64,000 nt of DNA, taken from assembly GCA_021186555.1 (NCBI GenBank), contig JAJKFL010000004.1:7740001-7804000 (forward strand). Reading direction: 5' to 3'. This document shows, in pieces, positions 43,279 through 55,700 of this stretch. The notes under the pieces are model-generated. The model saw only the letters and a program-made list of their open reading frames with translations, did no database searches and was not told where the DNA came from. This DNA is from Reticulitermes speratus (Eukaryota; Arthropoda; Insecta; Blattodea; Rhinotermitidae). The first letter of the stretch is position 1, and every line of letters begins with the position of its first letter. The position numbers were made by a program, and so were the translations under genes.

Positions 43279-43503
43279 GGTCTTCATGTAAAGTACCCGT
43301 TATTCTTGTCAGATTTGATTGGAAGTTGAATTTTCTCGACAGATTTTCGAAAAATACTCAAATGTCAAACTTAATGAAAATCCGTCGAGTGGGAGCCGAG
43401 TTGTTCCATGCGGATGGACAGACGGACGGACAGACAGACACATACACAGACGGACATGACGAAGCTAATTGTCGCTTTTCGCAATTCTGCAAACATGCCT
43501 AAA
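43279..43503 (+). repeat. Dispersed repeat G, 3' part
   Basis: 'ggtcttcatgtaaagtaccc' through 'gagtgggagccgagttgttc', a (GACGGACA)-type block and 'gacatgacgaagctaattgt', ending 'aacatgcctaaaa'. Its 5' half is absent. Confidence 0.75.
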
Positions 43504-43799
43504 ATGCATGTAGTTTGTATCAGAGCCTGCACTGTCTTTGTTGTTTGAAGCTGAGACAGAATCTAATGGTACCTTGAAGTGTGACAGGGTAAATTTATGT
43601 GAAGTTTAAGATTATCATGGTGATGGACACTTAAATTGTGGTATTCTGGGCTGTGACACCTGTCTGATGGGTGGTTACCAACATTAAGGTTACTCTAAAA
43701 TGCAGTTAACCCCTACAAGGCGAGGTCTTAGGTTCGTGCAGCAGTGTTGATGAAGATCGAAGTTTCTGTGTTGTTAGCCTTGTCCATTGTTAAATAGTT

Positions 43800-43840
43800 A
43801 CCGACGTTTCGGAGAACCTTAGTGCCTCCATCATCAGGGT
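43800..43840 (-). ncRNA. Hammerhead-ribozyme-like motif, left arm
   Basis: Minus strand: ACC, CTGATGA, extra T, stem II GGAG/CTCC with a long loop, GAA, palindrome ACGT, C, GGT. The cleavage-position C fits the preferred hammerhead GUC triplet. Confidence 0.55.
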
Positions 43841-43879
43841 CAAAAGTCCAAGAGGGGTATATTACTCTTGGACTTATTG

Positions 43880-43920
43880 ACCCTGAAGATGGAGGCACTA
43901 CGATGCTCCGAAACGTCGGT
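43880..43920 (+). ncRNA. Hammerhead-ribozyme-like motif, right arm
   Basis: Plus strand: ACC, CTGAAGA, extra T, stem II GGAG/CTCC, GAA, ACGT, C, GGT. It differs from the left arm at core base 7 (A instead of T), a tolerated position. Confidence 0.55.
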
Positions 43921-44115
43921 AACTATTTAACAATGGACATGACATAACATCCCACAAGACTAGAGTCTTCAACCCCTACAGCAGCCTTCATCTTTGTATG
44001 TAGAGGCACCAGGTTCCTCCAACACACTGGTAGCCAACTGCATGACTAGACAGTGTAACAACCTAGAAGATTATGATTAAGATAAGACCGAGCGTATCTT
44101 ATTTTGAATGTCGAG

Positions 44116-44441
44116 AAGAATGAGGTGGCGGGGCATGTAGCACGTATGGGGGAGGGGAGAGGTGCATACAGGATTTTGGTGGGGAGACCTGAGGGAAGGA
44201 GACCACTTGGAAGTCCCAGGCGTAGATGGGAGGATAATATTAAAATGGATCTTCAAGAAGTGGGATGAGGGGGCATGGACTGGATTGATATGGCTCAGGA
44301 TAGGGACAGATGGCGGGCTCTTGTGAGTGCGGTAATGAACCTTCGGGTTCCGTAAAACACAGGGAATTTCTTGACTAGCTGATGACCTGTTAGCTTCTCA
44401 AGAAGGACTCTGCTCCGTGGAGTTAGTTAGTTAGTTAGTTA
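44116..44441 (+). mobile_element. LINE 3' end, same family as 3285
   Basis: Matches the 3285 copy in opposite orientation: 'catgtagcacgtatggggg', 'gggagacctgagggaagg', 'tggatcttcaagaagtggg', 'gatgacctgttagcttctc' and a terminal (TTAG)n at 44422-44441. Frame-broken; the 'GHVARM' region has lost its frame. Confidence 0.85.
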
Positions 44442-45339
44442 GCTGACATTGCAGCAGTTCTTGCGCACTGTGAGCAGTACATAATGGTTTTGTTCAGATG
44501 TGCAGTTAACAAGTTCCCTCATTGTGTTCAACATCCATTCACATGTAGATAATTAAGATCTGCATTCCCTAACCCTAACTTTTGCAACAAATCCAGTTTG
44601 TGATCTATGCTTAACACCTTCCCATTCTCTCCACACCTCACCTTTCCCCCATGATGCCTCATCCTCATTTCTAACACTTGTTTCCTTTGTCCCTTTCCAG
44701 TGGTACATCTAAATATTTCATTATTTCCCCTTGTTTAACCCTACAACCTAATTTATATTAATTAATATTGTATTTTCTGGGAGAGGCTCATTTCCTTCTG
44801 TGTTATCTCCATGCTCCCTGATCCTTCCAGGACTCATCTGCATTTCCTGTTATCCCTCTACGTTCATTTTATTTTCCCTCCTCTCAGGATCTGATGGCCT
44901 GCTTGTTGTAGCTTATAATACTGTGTAACACCGTCAGTTTGCTACAAAGTGAACCACAAACTGCTCTCTTTAAGTGCCTGCTTTCACGACCCACTGCTTA
45001 TGTGCGATATATAATCATTTACCTTCATTAGCAAGGTACTGCATTCCAACACCTTGGCTAGGGAAGGTGAATGTGTGTCACCAGTCGAGTACAGAAGAAG
45101 CTCATAATGCGGGGTGTCCGCTAAGTCCCTGTCTGTTACGATATTGTGCAACTGGTGAATTAGTTTGTTGGTAGGTCCAGATTTTTCTTTGAAATGTTTC
45201 TCTTACTTCTCTCTTGAGATTCAGAGTAATTGTTGCCATACATTCCTGTGCATTCATTATTGGCGGCATCATACAAAAGAATAAAAAGTTGCTGTTGAAG
45301 TAAATCACATAGAAACTCTATGGACATTCTGTATAAGAA
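44442..45339. other. No gene recognised
   Basis: No exon-like signal. 'gggtgtccgctaagtccctg' near 45113 resembles the end of a DNA transposon, but no partner was found. Confidence 0.4.
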
Positions 45340-45510
45340 CTCAAACTAAGCTAGTTGAGAGCGTAACAGAATTTAAGTACGTGGGAATGAGCATATGAAA
45401 TTTGAACCAAATTTTTTTTTATGAAAGTAATTAAGAGCAGGTTAATTTGGAGGATGCTTGCTGTGATTCATTGAGGACGTTTGTCATGCTGTGCGCTGTC
45501 TAATAACACA
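45340..45510 (+). mobile_element. LINE RT C-terminal scrap
   Basis: A broken frame reads VESVTEFKYVGMSI, then NLNQIF, then KSRLIWRMLAVIH. This corresponds to the 'FKYLG ... NQNLI ... EEIKSRLNSGNACYHS' region upstream of the ORF fragment at 3425 in the same LINE type. Heavily decayed. Confidence 0.5.
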
Positions 45511-46595
45511 GACTGAAGTATAGTAAGTTAATATGTGACAAATGTGATGAAATGTGAAATGTACTGAGGCAGCAGCAGTTAACAGAAATATAGGATTTTT
45601 TTTTTTTGGAATTGCCTTTGAACTGAAAATGTACCTTAAACACATAGTTTATAAGGGGAGGATTTGCAAACTGTGACTGGGTAGTATTCCCCATCTGTCT
45701 CTGGCCTCCCAAAGTCTCTTCAGCTAAAGTTTTTTTCCACATTTTTCCTTCTCCATCTTTTGTAATCTGTTGTTTCCATCTTGTTGTCAGTCTTCCTCTT
45801 GAGTGTTTATCTTTTAGTTACAAGGTGAAAACCTTTATCTGGGATTCAGTCGTCATTCATTCTTCAAATGTGACTGTGCCATCATATTTTATTATTTATT
45901 AACTTATTTTCCTAGGTATACCTTTACATTTTCACTACTTCCCTGTTTGCATTCTTAAAATTATCCCTTTCAGGGCACTAACATCTGCCCTGGTCCATGC
46001 CCATGTTGGTCATGCAATCATTTTTAAATACACGTGATTTTTCAATTTTTTGGATTTCCCATTTCCAAAGTATATCTCTAGCTAAGTGGTAAAATTTTTG
46101 TCCATTTTTATTTCTTTCCCCAACTAGTATTTGCATAAAGAGCTGCCCTTAGGTAAAACTGCTGATGCATATAATGCATGGAGCTTTACCACCATGTCTG
46201 CTGTGTGCCTTCACCAGGGCATAATCCCTGGAGAACAATATTATGTTGCAGACAGATGCATAAAACATTGTATAGTGCCATTCAACTGACTGTATTCTGA
46301 AGAGTGGTATTTTTGCAGTTACCAGTAAATTGCTGTGATATTCTGACTATGGTATATGACATTTTAAATCATTTACATGGTGCCAGTGTAAGTGATGTCA
46401 GTCACTCAGTGGTTGAAAGTAGCTTTTGCTATCGGGCCCAACTGAGTAGGGGTTAACCTTGCTTTTAGCCTGAGGACAAGGACTAATACTGTCTCCAAAG
46501 TGTAGTGTTTTATTAAATCTGTATTAATTTTAAGATGGACGGAGTTCATGAAATAAATTATTCCAAGTACCAGTAAATATGTTTGTGTGTTTTAG
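45511..46595. other. Immediate upstream region of the gene
   Basis: CpG becomes rare here. A possible S-B tail scrap lies at 46175-46225. No core promoter can be assigned. An acceptor-like 'tgtgtgttttag' ends at 46595, so an untranslated first exon may lie further left. Confidence 0.4.
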
Positions 46596-46763
46596 GTTCA
46601 TGCAGATGTTGGGGACTGTTGTCGTATTACTTCTGCTGGTGGTTGCAGTAGTGCCACAAGAGAGACCCTCAATCAATGATGTAGACCCAAAGAGGCCTAT
46701 TGGTGGAGACTGGCCAATAAGAAACCCCCAGCAGTTTGACAACAACGTGATCATCAATGAAGC
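46596..46763 (+). CDS. Exon 1 (coding): signal peptide and N-terminus
   Basis: The exon is bounded by 'gtgtgttttag' and donor GTGAGT after 'aatgaagc'. The start could be ATG 46600 or 46606; an in-frame ATG at 46579 (better -3 A) would serve if the exon extends upstream without an intron. The peptide begins MQMLGTVVVLLLLVVAVVPQ, a clear hydrophobic secretion signal, followed by an acidic/proline-rich linker. It ends in phase 2 and joins exon 2 to form an Ala codon. Confidence 0.85.
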
Positions 46764-49700
46764 GTGAGTTCTCACATAATGTAACGTATTTCTCCCATAA
46801 CAAATTGCAGTTCTGACGTTACATAATATAATGTTCACCCATATGATTTGTTTCTGGAATACTGTGGGATTTGAAATCAATAATGAAACCATAAACTGAA
46901 TACAAAGGATAACAGATGTAAAGGTGAAATTTATTTTGTAGCATATTTGAGATTGTCATGCTTTAAATTATCTGAATCAGAGGAATGGTGCTGAAAACTG
47001 TAGCATTTATTGTTTTGGTAGCTTGTGTTTTGTTACACCGTATCTTGAAAATAAGTTTAATACAAAATTTTAAGCTTGTACATTGCACATTTTCATTCTT
47101 CGCTATTCTTGGATACATTTTTGTCAGCAATTGATCTAGGAAACTTCAGTGCATCACTATTTCAGTGCAGAATTTTTGTTACACAAATGCAGAAGTGTAT
47201 GCCTCATGGTGGTATTCTGTGTTATGACACCATATACGATTAACAGTGTTTTGGAGGACCATACTACTATCATCTTCAAGACAGATTATTTCCACAATCC
47301 GTTGTAGCAGACACTGGAAGTGTACCTTAAACAGACCGTGACTGCTTTCCCTCCCTGTCTTTCCTATTCATCCTGTTATTCAACACTATAAGCCAAGTAG
47401 GTGACAAAGAGTTGCCAAATAAACAAAAAAAAAAAAAAAAAAAAGCCACTTTTATAACTGAAATTTATTCATAAGACTTCCTGTGTGACGATGTGGGACA
47501 GGACAAAGTCTCCCATGTTATCCAAATGAATTTTGCTAACATGTCCAATACTTTCTTTAGATTTTAACTTCAGATTTATGTTTGAAAACTCATGTGACAA
47601 CTCCCATAGTCCCATACTGCCCACTCCCCTTTGCTGTTTTCCCCCCATAGGAATAAAACTTCTGTCTTGAATTATCAGGATAAAAGTCATGCCATTTCTC
47701 TCTCTCTCTTTGCCCTTTTCCTTCCTCTGTTGAACTGCAATTTTAAACCACCCATAGAAAAAAACAATGTATGTGTGCAGTTGTTATTAGCCCATATGTC
47801 ACTCATACATGTAATGTACTACCCTCTAGACAGGGTTCAACAAAAATTGGTTCAGTTCACCAGCGAAAAAAAAATTATTTTGGCCAGACATTCCTCCACA
47901 AGAGAAATCTCCCCTAAGCACGCCTTGTAATTGTTGTGCATTTGCCTGCTTAACGATCATATAACAGACAAGACAAGTATGTGTATAAGATGTCATTTAC
48001 TGTTAAAATTTACTGTGTAATGTGTGGAGAAAATATTAATGAAAAGATTCAAAGATTACACTCAATTGTAAAGGTTTCTGATGGTAGTATATTACATTTG
48101 ACTGCTTGGTTTCTGAACCTTGTCCATTGTATGATGTTCCTGAAGCCCAGGACTCTGAGAAAAGCTCTTTCTGTTAGACTCAAGTCAGAAGGTGCCTTCT
48201 CACCCTTTCATCAGATGATGGGAATAGATCCAGTTTTGGAAACTCGCTATTTTTTGGAGTACTAGAGGATGGACAGGAACTTATTAGTCATGATTTTTCA
48301 CTCATCGTGGACATGCAGCAAGAGGATCTGTTGGGTGAAGCTTGCCGTTTGATTGTCTCTTTGGATAATGTATAATCTCTGCATTTGAGACAGTGTCATT
48401 AAATAACCTAAGCATGATTGAGCCATGGACTGCCAATCTGATTTGAAGGTCCCCCCCCCCCCCTCCCACCTGATATTTGTTTACTTATTGGTGTTGCAGG
48501 GGAGGTGAGTTAGAGCTTTGTAAGTCCTGCGAATGGCAGTTGAGACTGACATTTAGGAATGTAGATTACTATTTCATTGATGAAGATCACTGCTTGTGCT
48601 ACTGAATTGAGCTTATTCCAATTTTTATTGTTATAAACCTGTTGTATCTTTTGGCATATCTGTTGTTAAGGGTGATGCTTCTACTTTTGTAGCTCACAAA
48701 GAATAAGTACTAAACTCAGAATCTAAATGTTAAACAGGACGTACTTTGTGGTAGCGAGTCGCATGGTGAGGCCAGGCATTGTGTACCGAGTGTCCGTACT
48801 GGTGCTTCAGGCTCCGTTGCCACTGACTGTGAGAGTTGCTATCCAGAGGAATGGTGTTGAGATCAGTGGTGAGAGTCAAGATGTCAAGGAAGGGATCCTA
48901 GAGACAATCATCTTGAGGGTAAGTGTCGTGATGTGGGATTGTTTGAGTAACCATGAGGGTGTCATGATGTAGGTGCATGGGAACAGCCATGAGGGTATGT
49001 TGTAATGTAGGTGTGTTTGAATAACATTGAGGGTAATTGTCATGATGTAGGTGTGTTTGAATAATCTTGAGGGTAGTTGTCATTATGTAGGTGTGTGTAA
49101 ATAGTATCGAGGGTAAATGTCATGATGTAGGTGTGTTTGAATAATCTTGAGGGTAGTTGTCATTATGTAGGTGTGTGTAAATAATATTGAGGGTAATTGT
49201 TATGATGTAGGTGTCTGTAAATAGTATTGAGGGTAATTGTTTGAATAACCTTGAGGGTAAGTGCTATGTTGTAGGTGTGTTCGAATAACCTTGATGGTGT
49301 CATGATATAGGCTTCTTTGAGTACCTTTGAGGTTGTCATGAAACAGTCATGTTTGAGTAAACTTGAGGGTAAAGTTGTGAGGTAAGTGTGTTTGAATAAT
49401 CATTTCTTAAGAGACAAATGGTAATTCTTTTGGGAAACTGAATCAGTGAAGTAGGTAATGCCACCTTCCTTATAGTCTGCAGGTATGGATGCTGGCAGGT
49501 AAAAGAATATTCTTCTGTTCTGACTAGAAAAGCATTTAACAGCTTTGACAACATTGACCTTGTAACCAAATTTTCTGCCCCCCCCAACCCCCCATTCCAA
49601 ATCCTGATGGTACCCATGTCTATGGATGTATTATTGTTTTTATTAATTCTGTCTGTTGATTGAACTGATTGTGTTTAAGCACTGTTATCACTGAATGTTG

Positions 49701-52700
49701 TGATCAAATAGAAGCACTTCTGATTTGTATTCGTATGCCCTGGATTCACCCATCCCAGTCATCGCCAGTCTAAGGCATGGGTCTGCGGCTGCTTGCCTGC
49801 TGGGATTGCGGGTTCAAATCCCCCCCCCGGCATGGATGTTTGTCTCTTATGAATGTTGTGTGATGTGCAGGTAGAGGTCTCTGCATTGGGCTGATCACTC
49901 GTCCAGAGGAGTCCTACCGAGTGTGATGTGTCTGAATGTGATTGTGAAGCCTCGATCTTGAGGAGGCCTGACCCACTAGGGGCTGTTGTGCCATGGGGGG
50001 AAAAGTACCCTAGGTTCAATCTTGGTTCAGATACTTATTATCCTGACTGAAGGTTTTCTGCTATTCCTCAGTTTCTCCTGTCAAATGCAGAAGTAGCTCC
50101 TGAAATTGTGCCATAACTGCTTCCTTCCATATCTTTCCAATTTATCGTTCAGTGACTGTTCTACCAATTGATGCTATGAAACCTGAGCCATTGACTGCAT
50201 CATTAAATAAACCATACTTTCTATTCTTGTGGACTTCAAATTACAGTTTCCAAGAATGTTTAAATACAGATTAGTCAGTTTGTTAAAGTTCATTAAAGAT
50301 TGTGAATGATAAGGCTAGTACATGATCTTCATATTTTAATTGTGTATATTTACAGATTCCAACAACAAGTGTTACTGGGTCTTACAAATTACGTGTAGAA
50401 GGCAGCTATGACAGGCTTATGGGAGGAATGGCATTTGTCAATGAGACATACCTCACCTTCTCCCAGCGATCGATGACCATTTTCATTCAGACTGACAAAC
50501 CTGTGTACATGCAGGGGGAGACAGGTATGCCAACATTTGCATAGCAGGAAGGCAGTTCTGTACATCTGCACTGTTGGCAGTAGATATGCAGCATGATTAC
50601 AGGAAACTGTTCTTTGTGTTGTGTCAGATTTTAAAGCTTTAGTTCATTTATTTCTTGATGGATATCAGTAGGCGATTGGGAACCTGATGTATTATGCATC
50701 TTGGTAAACAAAAGTTAGTTTGGTAAGTTACATGGTAACAATGGGAACTGATTTAAACAGGGTGAACTTACTTCACTTTCTGCACATAATGATAGTGGGA
50801 CGTGTTTCTTTGCAAGATATTACTCAACCTTCATCAGTGTTGTGTTGCATTATTATTGTAGGGCATATATTCAGTCCTGCCAGCCAATTATTACATTCTT
50901 TGTTGCTTAACGTCACCTATTCCTGAAGGATAAACTGTTTCTCCCTCCCCAAATTTAACCCCTTGTAAGCAGAATTTGTTCTTAGAACAAAGATTATTAT
51001 GAACTTCTCAGCAAGCTGGTATCTACCATGTCTAAAGCTTGTTGCTAATAGTAGTCTGTATGCTAGTGACATCTGGTGCACATTTATTAACTTCATCGAA
51101 AAGATGGAGGTAAATTTCAGTTGAAATACTCCTTGTCTAGAGCACACTGCAGATGTATTCTGACATTGCATTTAAATGGTTAAATGCACTTGCCAACCCC
51201 GTAACATTAGGAGTTTTGAAATCTCTATTCCTGAACAATAATGGTTAAACACTAGTTGATACATTACTAGATGAACACTAATGTTTTGTAATTTAAAGAA
51301 TATATATTGCAGTGTGTGCGGCTGCAAACTGGCTGGCTGGTACTACAGGGAAGCACCAACTTACCTACGTGTGATTATCCTAATATGCACCCTTGATGTG
51401 AGTGAGTCATACCCTGTTTGCCAGCATCTCTTGTTAACAGCTTGTCTGTTCTCTTTGAGATACATGCCCTTGGTGAAAAGTAGTTTTTTTTTTATAACAG
51501 AGAGAGTGTGTTCTTTGTGATATATTGGCCGAGACTGAAGAAATAGTTGAGCATCAAGCATAAATACAAGAACTGATGACATCACCTTGATAAATGAAAG
51601 TAATGTGTCTAGCTGTATGTGACTTTCTAGTCTCGGGTCTGAAAGAATGGGTCTAGACAAGAAGGGTGTTTGTGGGAGGATGCAGAAAAATGGAGAGGGC
51701 TTTGTTAAGATGGCCTACACTTATGCAGACATCAGTGGCCACATCCCAGAACACTGGTCTACGTACTCACTACTATGAGTACTTCAGATCTCTTGATGGT
51801 ATCATGTTAATGCAGTCATTATGCTTCTCTTTTTGTAGTTCGGTTTCGAACAATTCCAATCAACACAGAGCTACGTGCCTTTGATAATGCTGTAGATGTA
51901 TATATGTTGGATCCAAAGAGGCATATCATGAGGAGGTGGCTTTCCCGACAGGTGAGCAAATATGATGTAGGGTGTGGGTGGGAATTGGAGTAAAGAATGA
52001 AGGCCACTGACAGATAGTATGTCACTTATGTTAAATGTTAAGGTGTAAATACTGGCCTCAGTTGCAGTAATATTTGGGCACTGGCACGGAAATTGTAAAT
52101 GGTGGCCAGGTCTCACACAGTAGCCAGGGACTAGCACAGAAATCTTACCTTTGGTGTTGAATTAAATGATGTGGCATAAATTGTAGCTGTGTTAGTATTG
52201 AAATAAATAGTGTGGCCTCCTGTTGCAGTATTTATGGAATCTTTTCTTAAGTTTACCATTTATTTATGTAATTATTGTCCCTTGTTAAGAAACCCAAATA
52301 TTTAGTCAGTAAGATGAAGTAAGTATTGAATTTGCATTTTTCTGCTTATTGCTTCTCTGGCCCTGTGTTGGGAAGCATGATGGGTATGTGGTGACATCAT
52401 ACATGTGTGACAGATACACATTACTTTGTCTCAAGCAGTGGTGAACTGTTCCTTCTGAAAGAAAATACTTAACTCACTACTGCCATTCTGTTCTTATTGT
52501 GGCTGTGTTAGTTCTGATGGTTGGGCATCAAATTAATGAATGAATAAATAAATAAATAAATAGGTAAATAAATAGATGAATAAATAAATAGATAACTAGA
52601 AAATAAATAATAATAATAACAAAACAACAACGAAACACAGAGTGGGATCCAGGGTAGCGTAGTTGGTATAGTGACTAGGCCACAGGCTGGACAATGAAGG

Positions 52701-55700
52701 GTTTGAATTCTGGCAGTGGCAAGAGATTTTTTTTCTTCTCCAAATTGTCCAGACTGGCTCTTGGGCCCACCCAGCCTCCTACTCTGTGGGTACTGGGGTT
52801 CTTTCCCAGGGATAAAGCGGCTGGGGCATGATGTTGACCACTTACCTCCGCGTAAGCACCAAGGTTAAAAAGAGTAGAGCTATAACTCTACTCCATCTGT
52901 ATGCCTTCATGGCATGGAAAGGGACTTTACCTTTACTGTTTCAATTATAAAAATAAATTTGTGAGTGTAGGACAAGTGAATACATTCATTAATTCATTAC
53001 CCATGTGATATACATCAAATATTTTTGTGGTTAACAATATAGTACTTCTGTTTACATGTCACTGTTACCAGAAACTAAACTACTCAGCATTTTGTGAGCA
53101 TGTAGGACTGCAGAAATGATAACACAACAGCAGTTGTTCCTGTCCCCTAAATCTGAACAGTTTATGGATAGGTATGTTTCTGTCATTGTGTACATGACAG
53201 ACACTTGTTATTGTTTAATGTGCATGACTTTTGCAGTCAAATTTTGGCACCGTGAGTCTGTCTTACCATCTTTCGGACCAGCCTGTTTTTGGGGAATGGA
53301 CCATACAAATCATAGCACAGGAGCAGATTGAAGAAGCAACATTCCTAGTGGAGGAATACTACCAGACCAGATTTGAGGTAATGAATACTGTGAATATATT
53401 TGAGGCGGTTGTTTCGTTCAGAACATTGTAATTGTACTCTAGCTTCCTAACTAATCTGTAATTTTTAATTTCTTATTATGTTTGTCTGTTACAGAACATT
53501 TGTTTTCTTAAATATGATAATGCAATTTTTTCTTCTTATATCAGTCTTTGGTCCCTTCTTTTCTTCCAGTATTTTCTTTTTGGTCATTTTGGATAAGGGA
53601 AATAACGTATTATTGGAACATGCTGGGAAAGGTACATGTTTCTCTATTTTCATTAGCTGTGCAGGACTTCAACTTGCACCTGCAGGTCTGGTAGTAATTG
53701 ACTGTTACCCCCCTCTGTGCCCTGTTGCTCACCAACATCCATCAGCCAGACGCCATGCTCAGTGATATGTGCTGGCTACTACACTTATATGTCGGAATTC
53801 AAGGACAAGAAATGTTTTGTATTTGTATTTCAGTGAATACAGTGTTCATTATTGTGATAAGGGTTCTTAATTTGCAGGTGAATGTCACAATGCCAGCATT
53901 TTTCTTCAAATCAGATAGATACCTGTATGGTACAGTAATGGCCAATTACACAAGTGGAGCTCCAGTCCGAGGGAACCTCACACTGAAAGCTACCTTCCGA
54001 CCTATCAAGCCAGCGTATCGAAACATGGATCGCAATTCAGTTGTGGAAAAATACTTCAACTTTGTAAGTGACATCTATACTAGCTGCACTGTATGCCAAT
54101 GCTATTAGATCATAATTGAAGTATTTCCTGTGTATGTTTTCATTTAATATGTTGGCTCACGTCCTGTCAGGTAGTCAGGTACAGTTCAATCCTTGTGAGC
54201 TGATCATTTTACTCAAAATGTCTTGGATTTGAAGAAAATAGTTCTCAGAGACTTTTAGACCTTATATGCCATGTACTGTGAAGATGATATGGCCGTGTAC
54301 TTCTTCAAGTATTCAGTATCAGGATAGATTGCCATCATCACAGTGCTTATTCAGGAAATGCTGGGGGGAAAATGTTGAAGGTGAGGGTGCATTAATAACA
54401 GAAGTCTCTGGGACTGGCACCTGTAGGAGGATGAGATGGCAGTTGTGGAGGTAGCTAGGATTAGCAGAAAATGTGTTAAGCGTGTCAAGGGACATTCACT
54501 TTTCTTGTCACCCAGTAAAGTGTTAAGATATCGTAATTGGATATGTTTTTGTGTGTTGTAGTGTGCATTCAGATGTTAGTTATTTCCTGCAACGACTCAC
54601 ATAAAAACAAATATACCGTATATTCTCGAATCTAATCCGCACCCGAATCTAATCCGCACCCAGTTTTTGGCGACTTCTTAAACGAAAAAAAGTTAGTTCG
54701 CGATTCTAATCCGCACCTTTCCTTCAACCACCCCTTGCCCACGGGGCGACTGATTGAATAATATTGGATGTTACCAATGCGTTAAAATCCGACGCTACGC
54801 CTGTGGCCGATGAGTCATACCGATAGAGGCGGGGCCTTTCTCAACAGACGTGCGCAATCTCGTCTGAAGCCAGCTGATCTTTAGTTGTTGAAACGTGGGA
54901 GGTGCTTGTTCCAATTTGTCGTGTACCGTAGTTATGGAAGAGGGACACCTGAAATCTAAACGACTCTCATATACGGCAAAGTTCAAACGTGAAGTTATTC
55001 GGTGCGCAGAGGAGAATGGAAACCGCAAAGCCGCTGCAATTTTTGGAGTTGATGAAAGCAACGTTCGACTATGGCGGAAACACAAGGCAGCGATCAGCGG
55101 GTGTGAGGCGTCACGAAGGAAATTCACTGGACCCAAGAAAGGACGATTTCCTGAAATTGATGATGCAGTCTTCACGTTTTTTCAAGAGAGACGCAAGACT
55201 GGACTGTTTGTGAGTTATGATCTACTCGCGAGGAGGCGATAAAGAAGGCCAGATCTTTGAACATTCCTCGAATTATGAGTGATGACGGCGAGTCTGATGA
55301 ATAATAAATTATAATAATAAATAATAAAATAATAGATTATTGTATTGTATTGTTCTTACGTTGTTTATTAATTACGTTAATTACGTTATTGTTATATTGT
55401 ACAGCAGCTCAATCATTTTTCCAAAATCCAGCTCTAGACCGCGAATCTAATCCGCACGCGAATCTAATCCGCATCTGATTTTTTAGCCCTCTAAAACTGT
55501 AAAAAAAGTGCGGATTAGATTCGAGAATATACGGTATGTTCATGAAGATTTAAGTCTTCTGGTTGTAGCATGTCGACTGGTAAATAAGTATGAAAAAGAG
55601 ATTCTTCGTGGACTGCTTGACCCTGAAGATGACGGCACTATGTTCCTTTGAAATGTTAGTAACTGTTTACCAGTTAGCATCATGTAACATCCCAGAAGAT

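Larger units (their letters stand above)
43746..43973. mobile_element. Foldback element with two intact ribozyme-like cores
   Basis: Inner arms are nearly identical over about 75 bp ('ccattgttaaatagttaccg' and its complement) around a short A+T spacer near 43860. The outer ends 'tgttgatgaaga' and 'tcttcaac' are more diverged. Both arms have a CUGANGA and GAAACGTC core, so RNA from either strand carries one sense motif. Confidence 0.75.
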
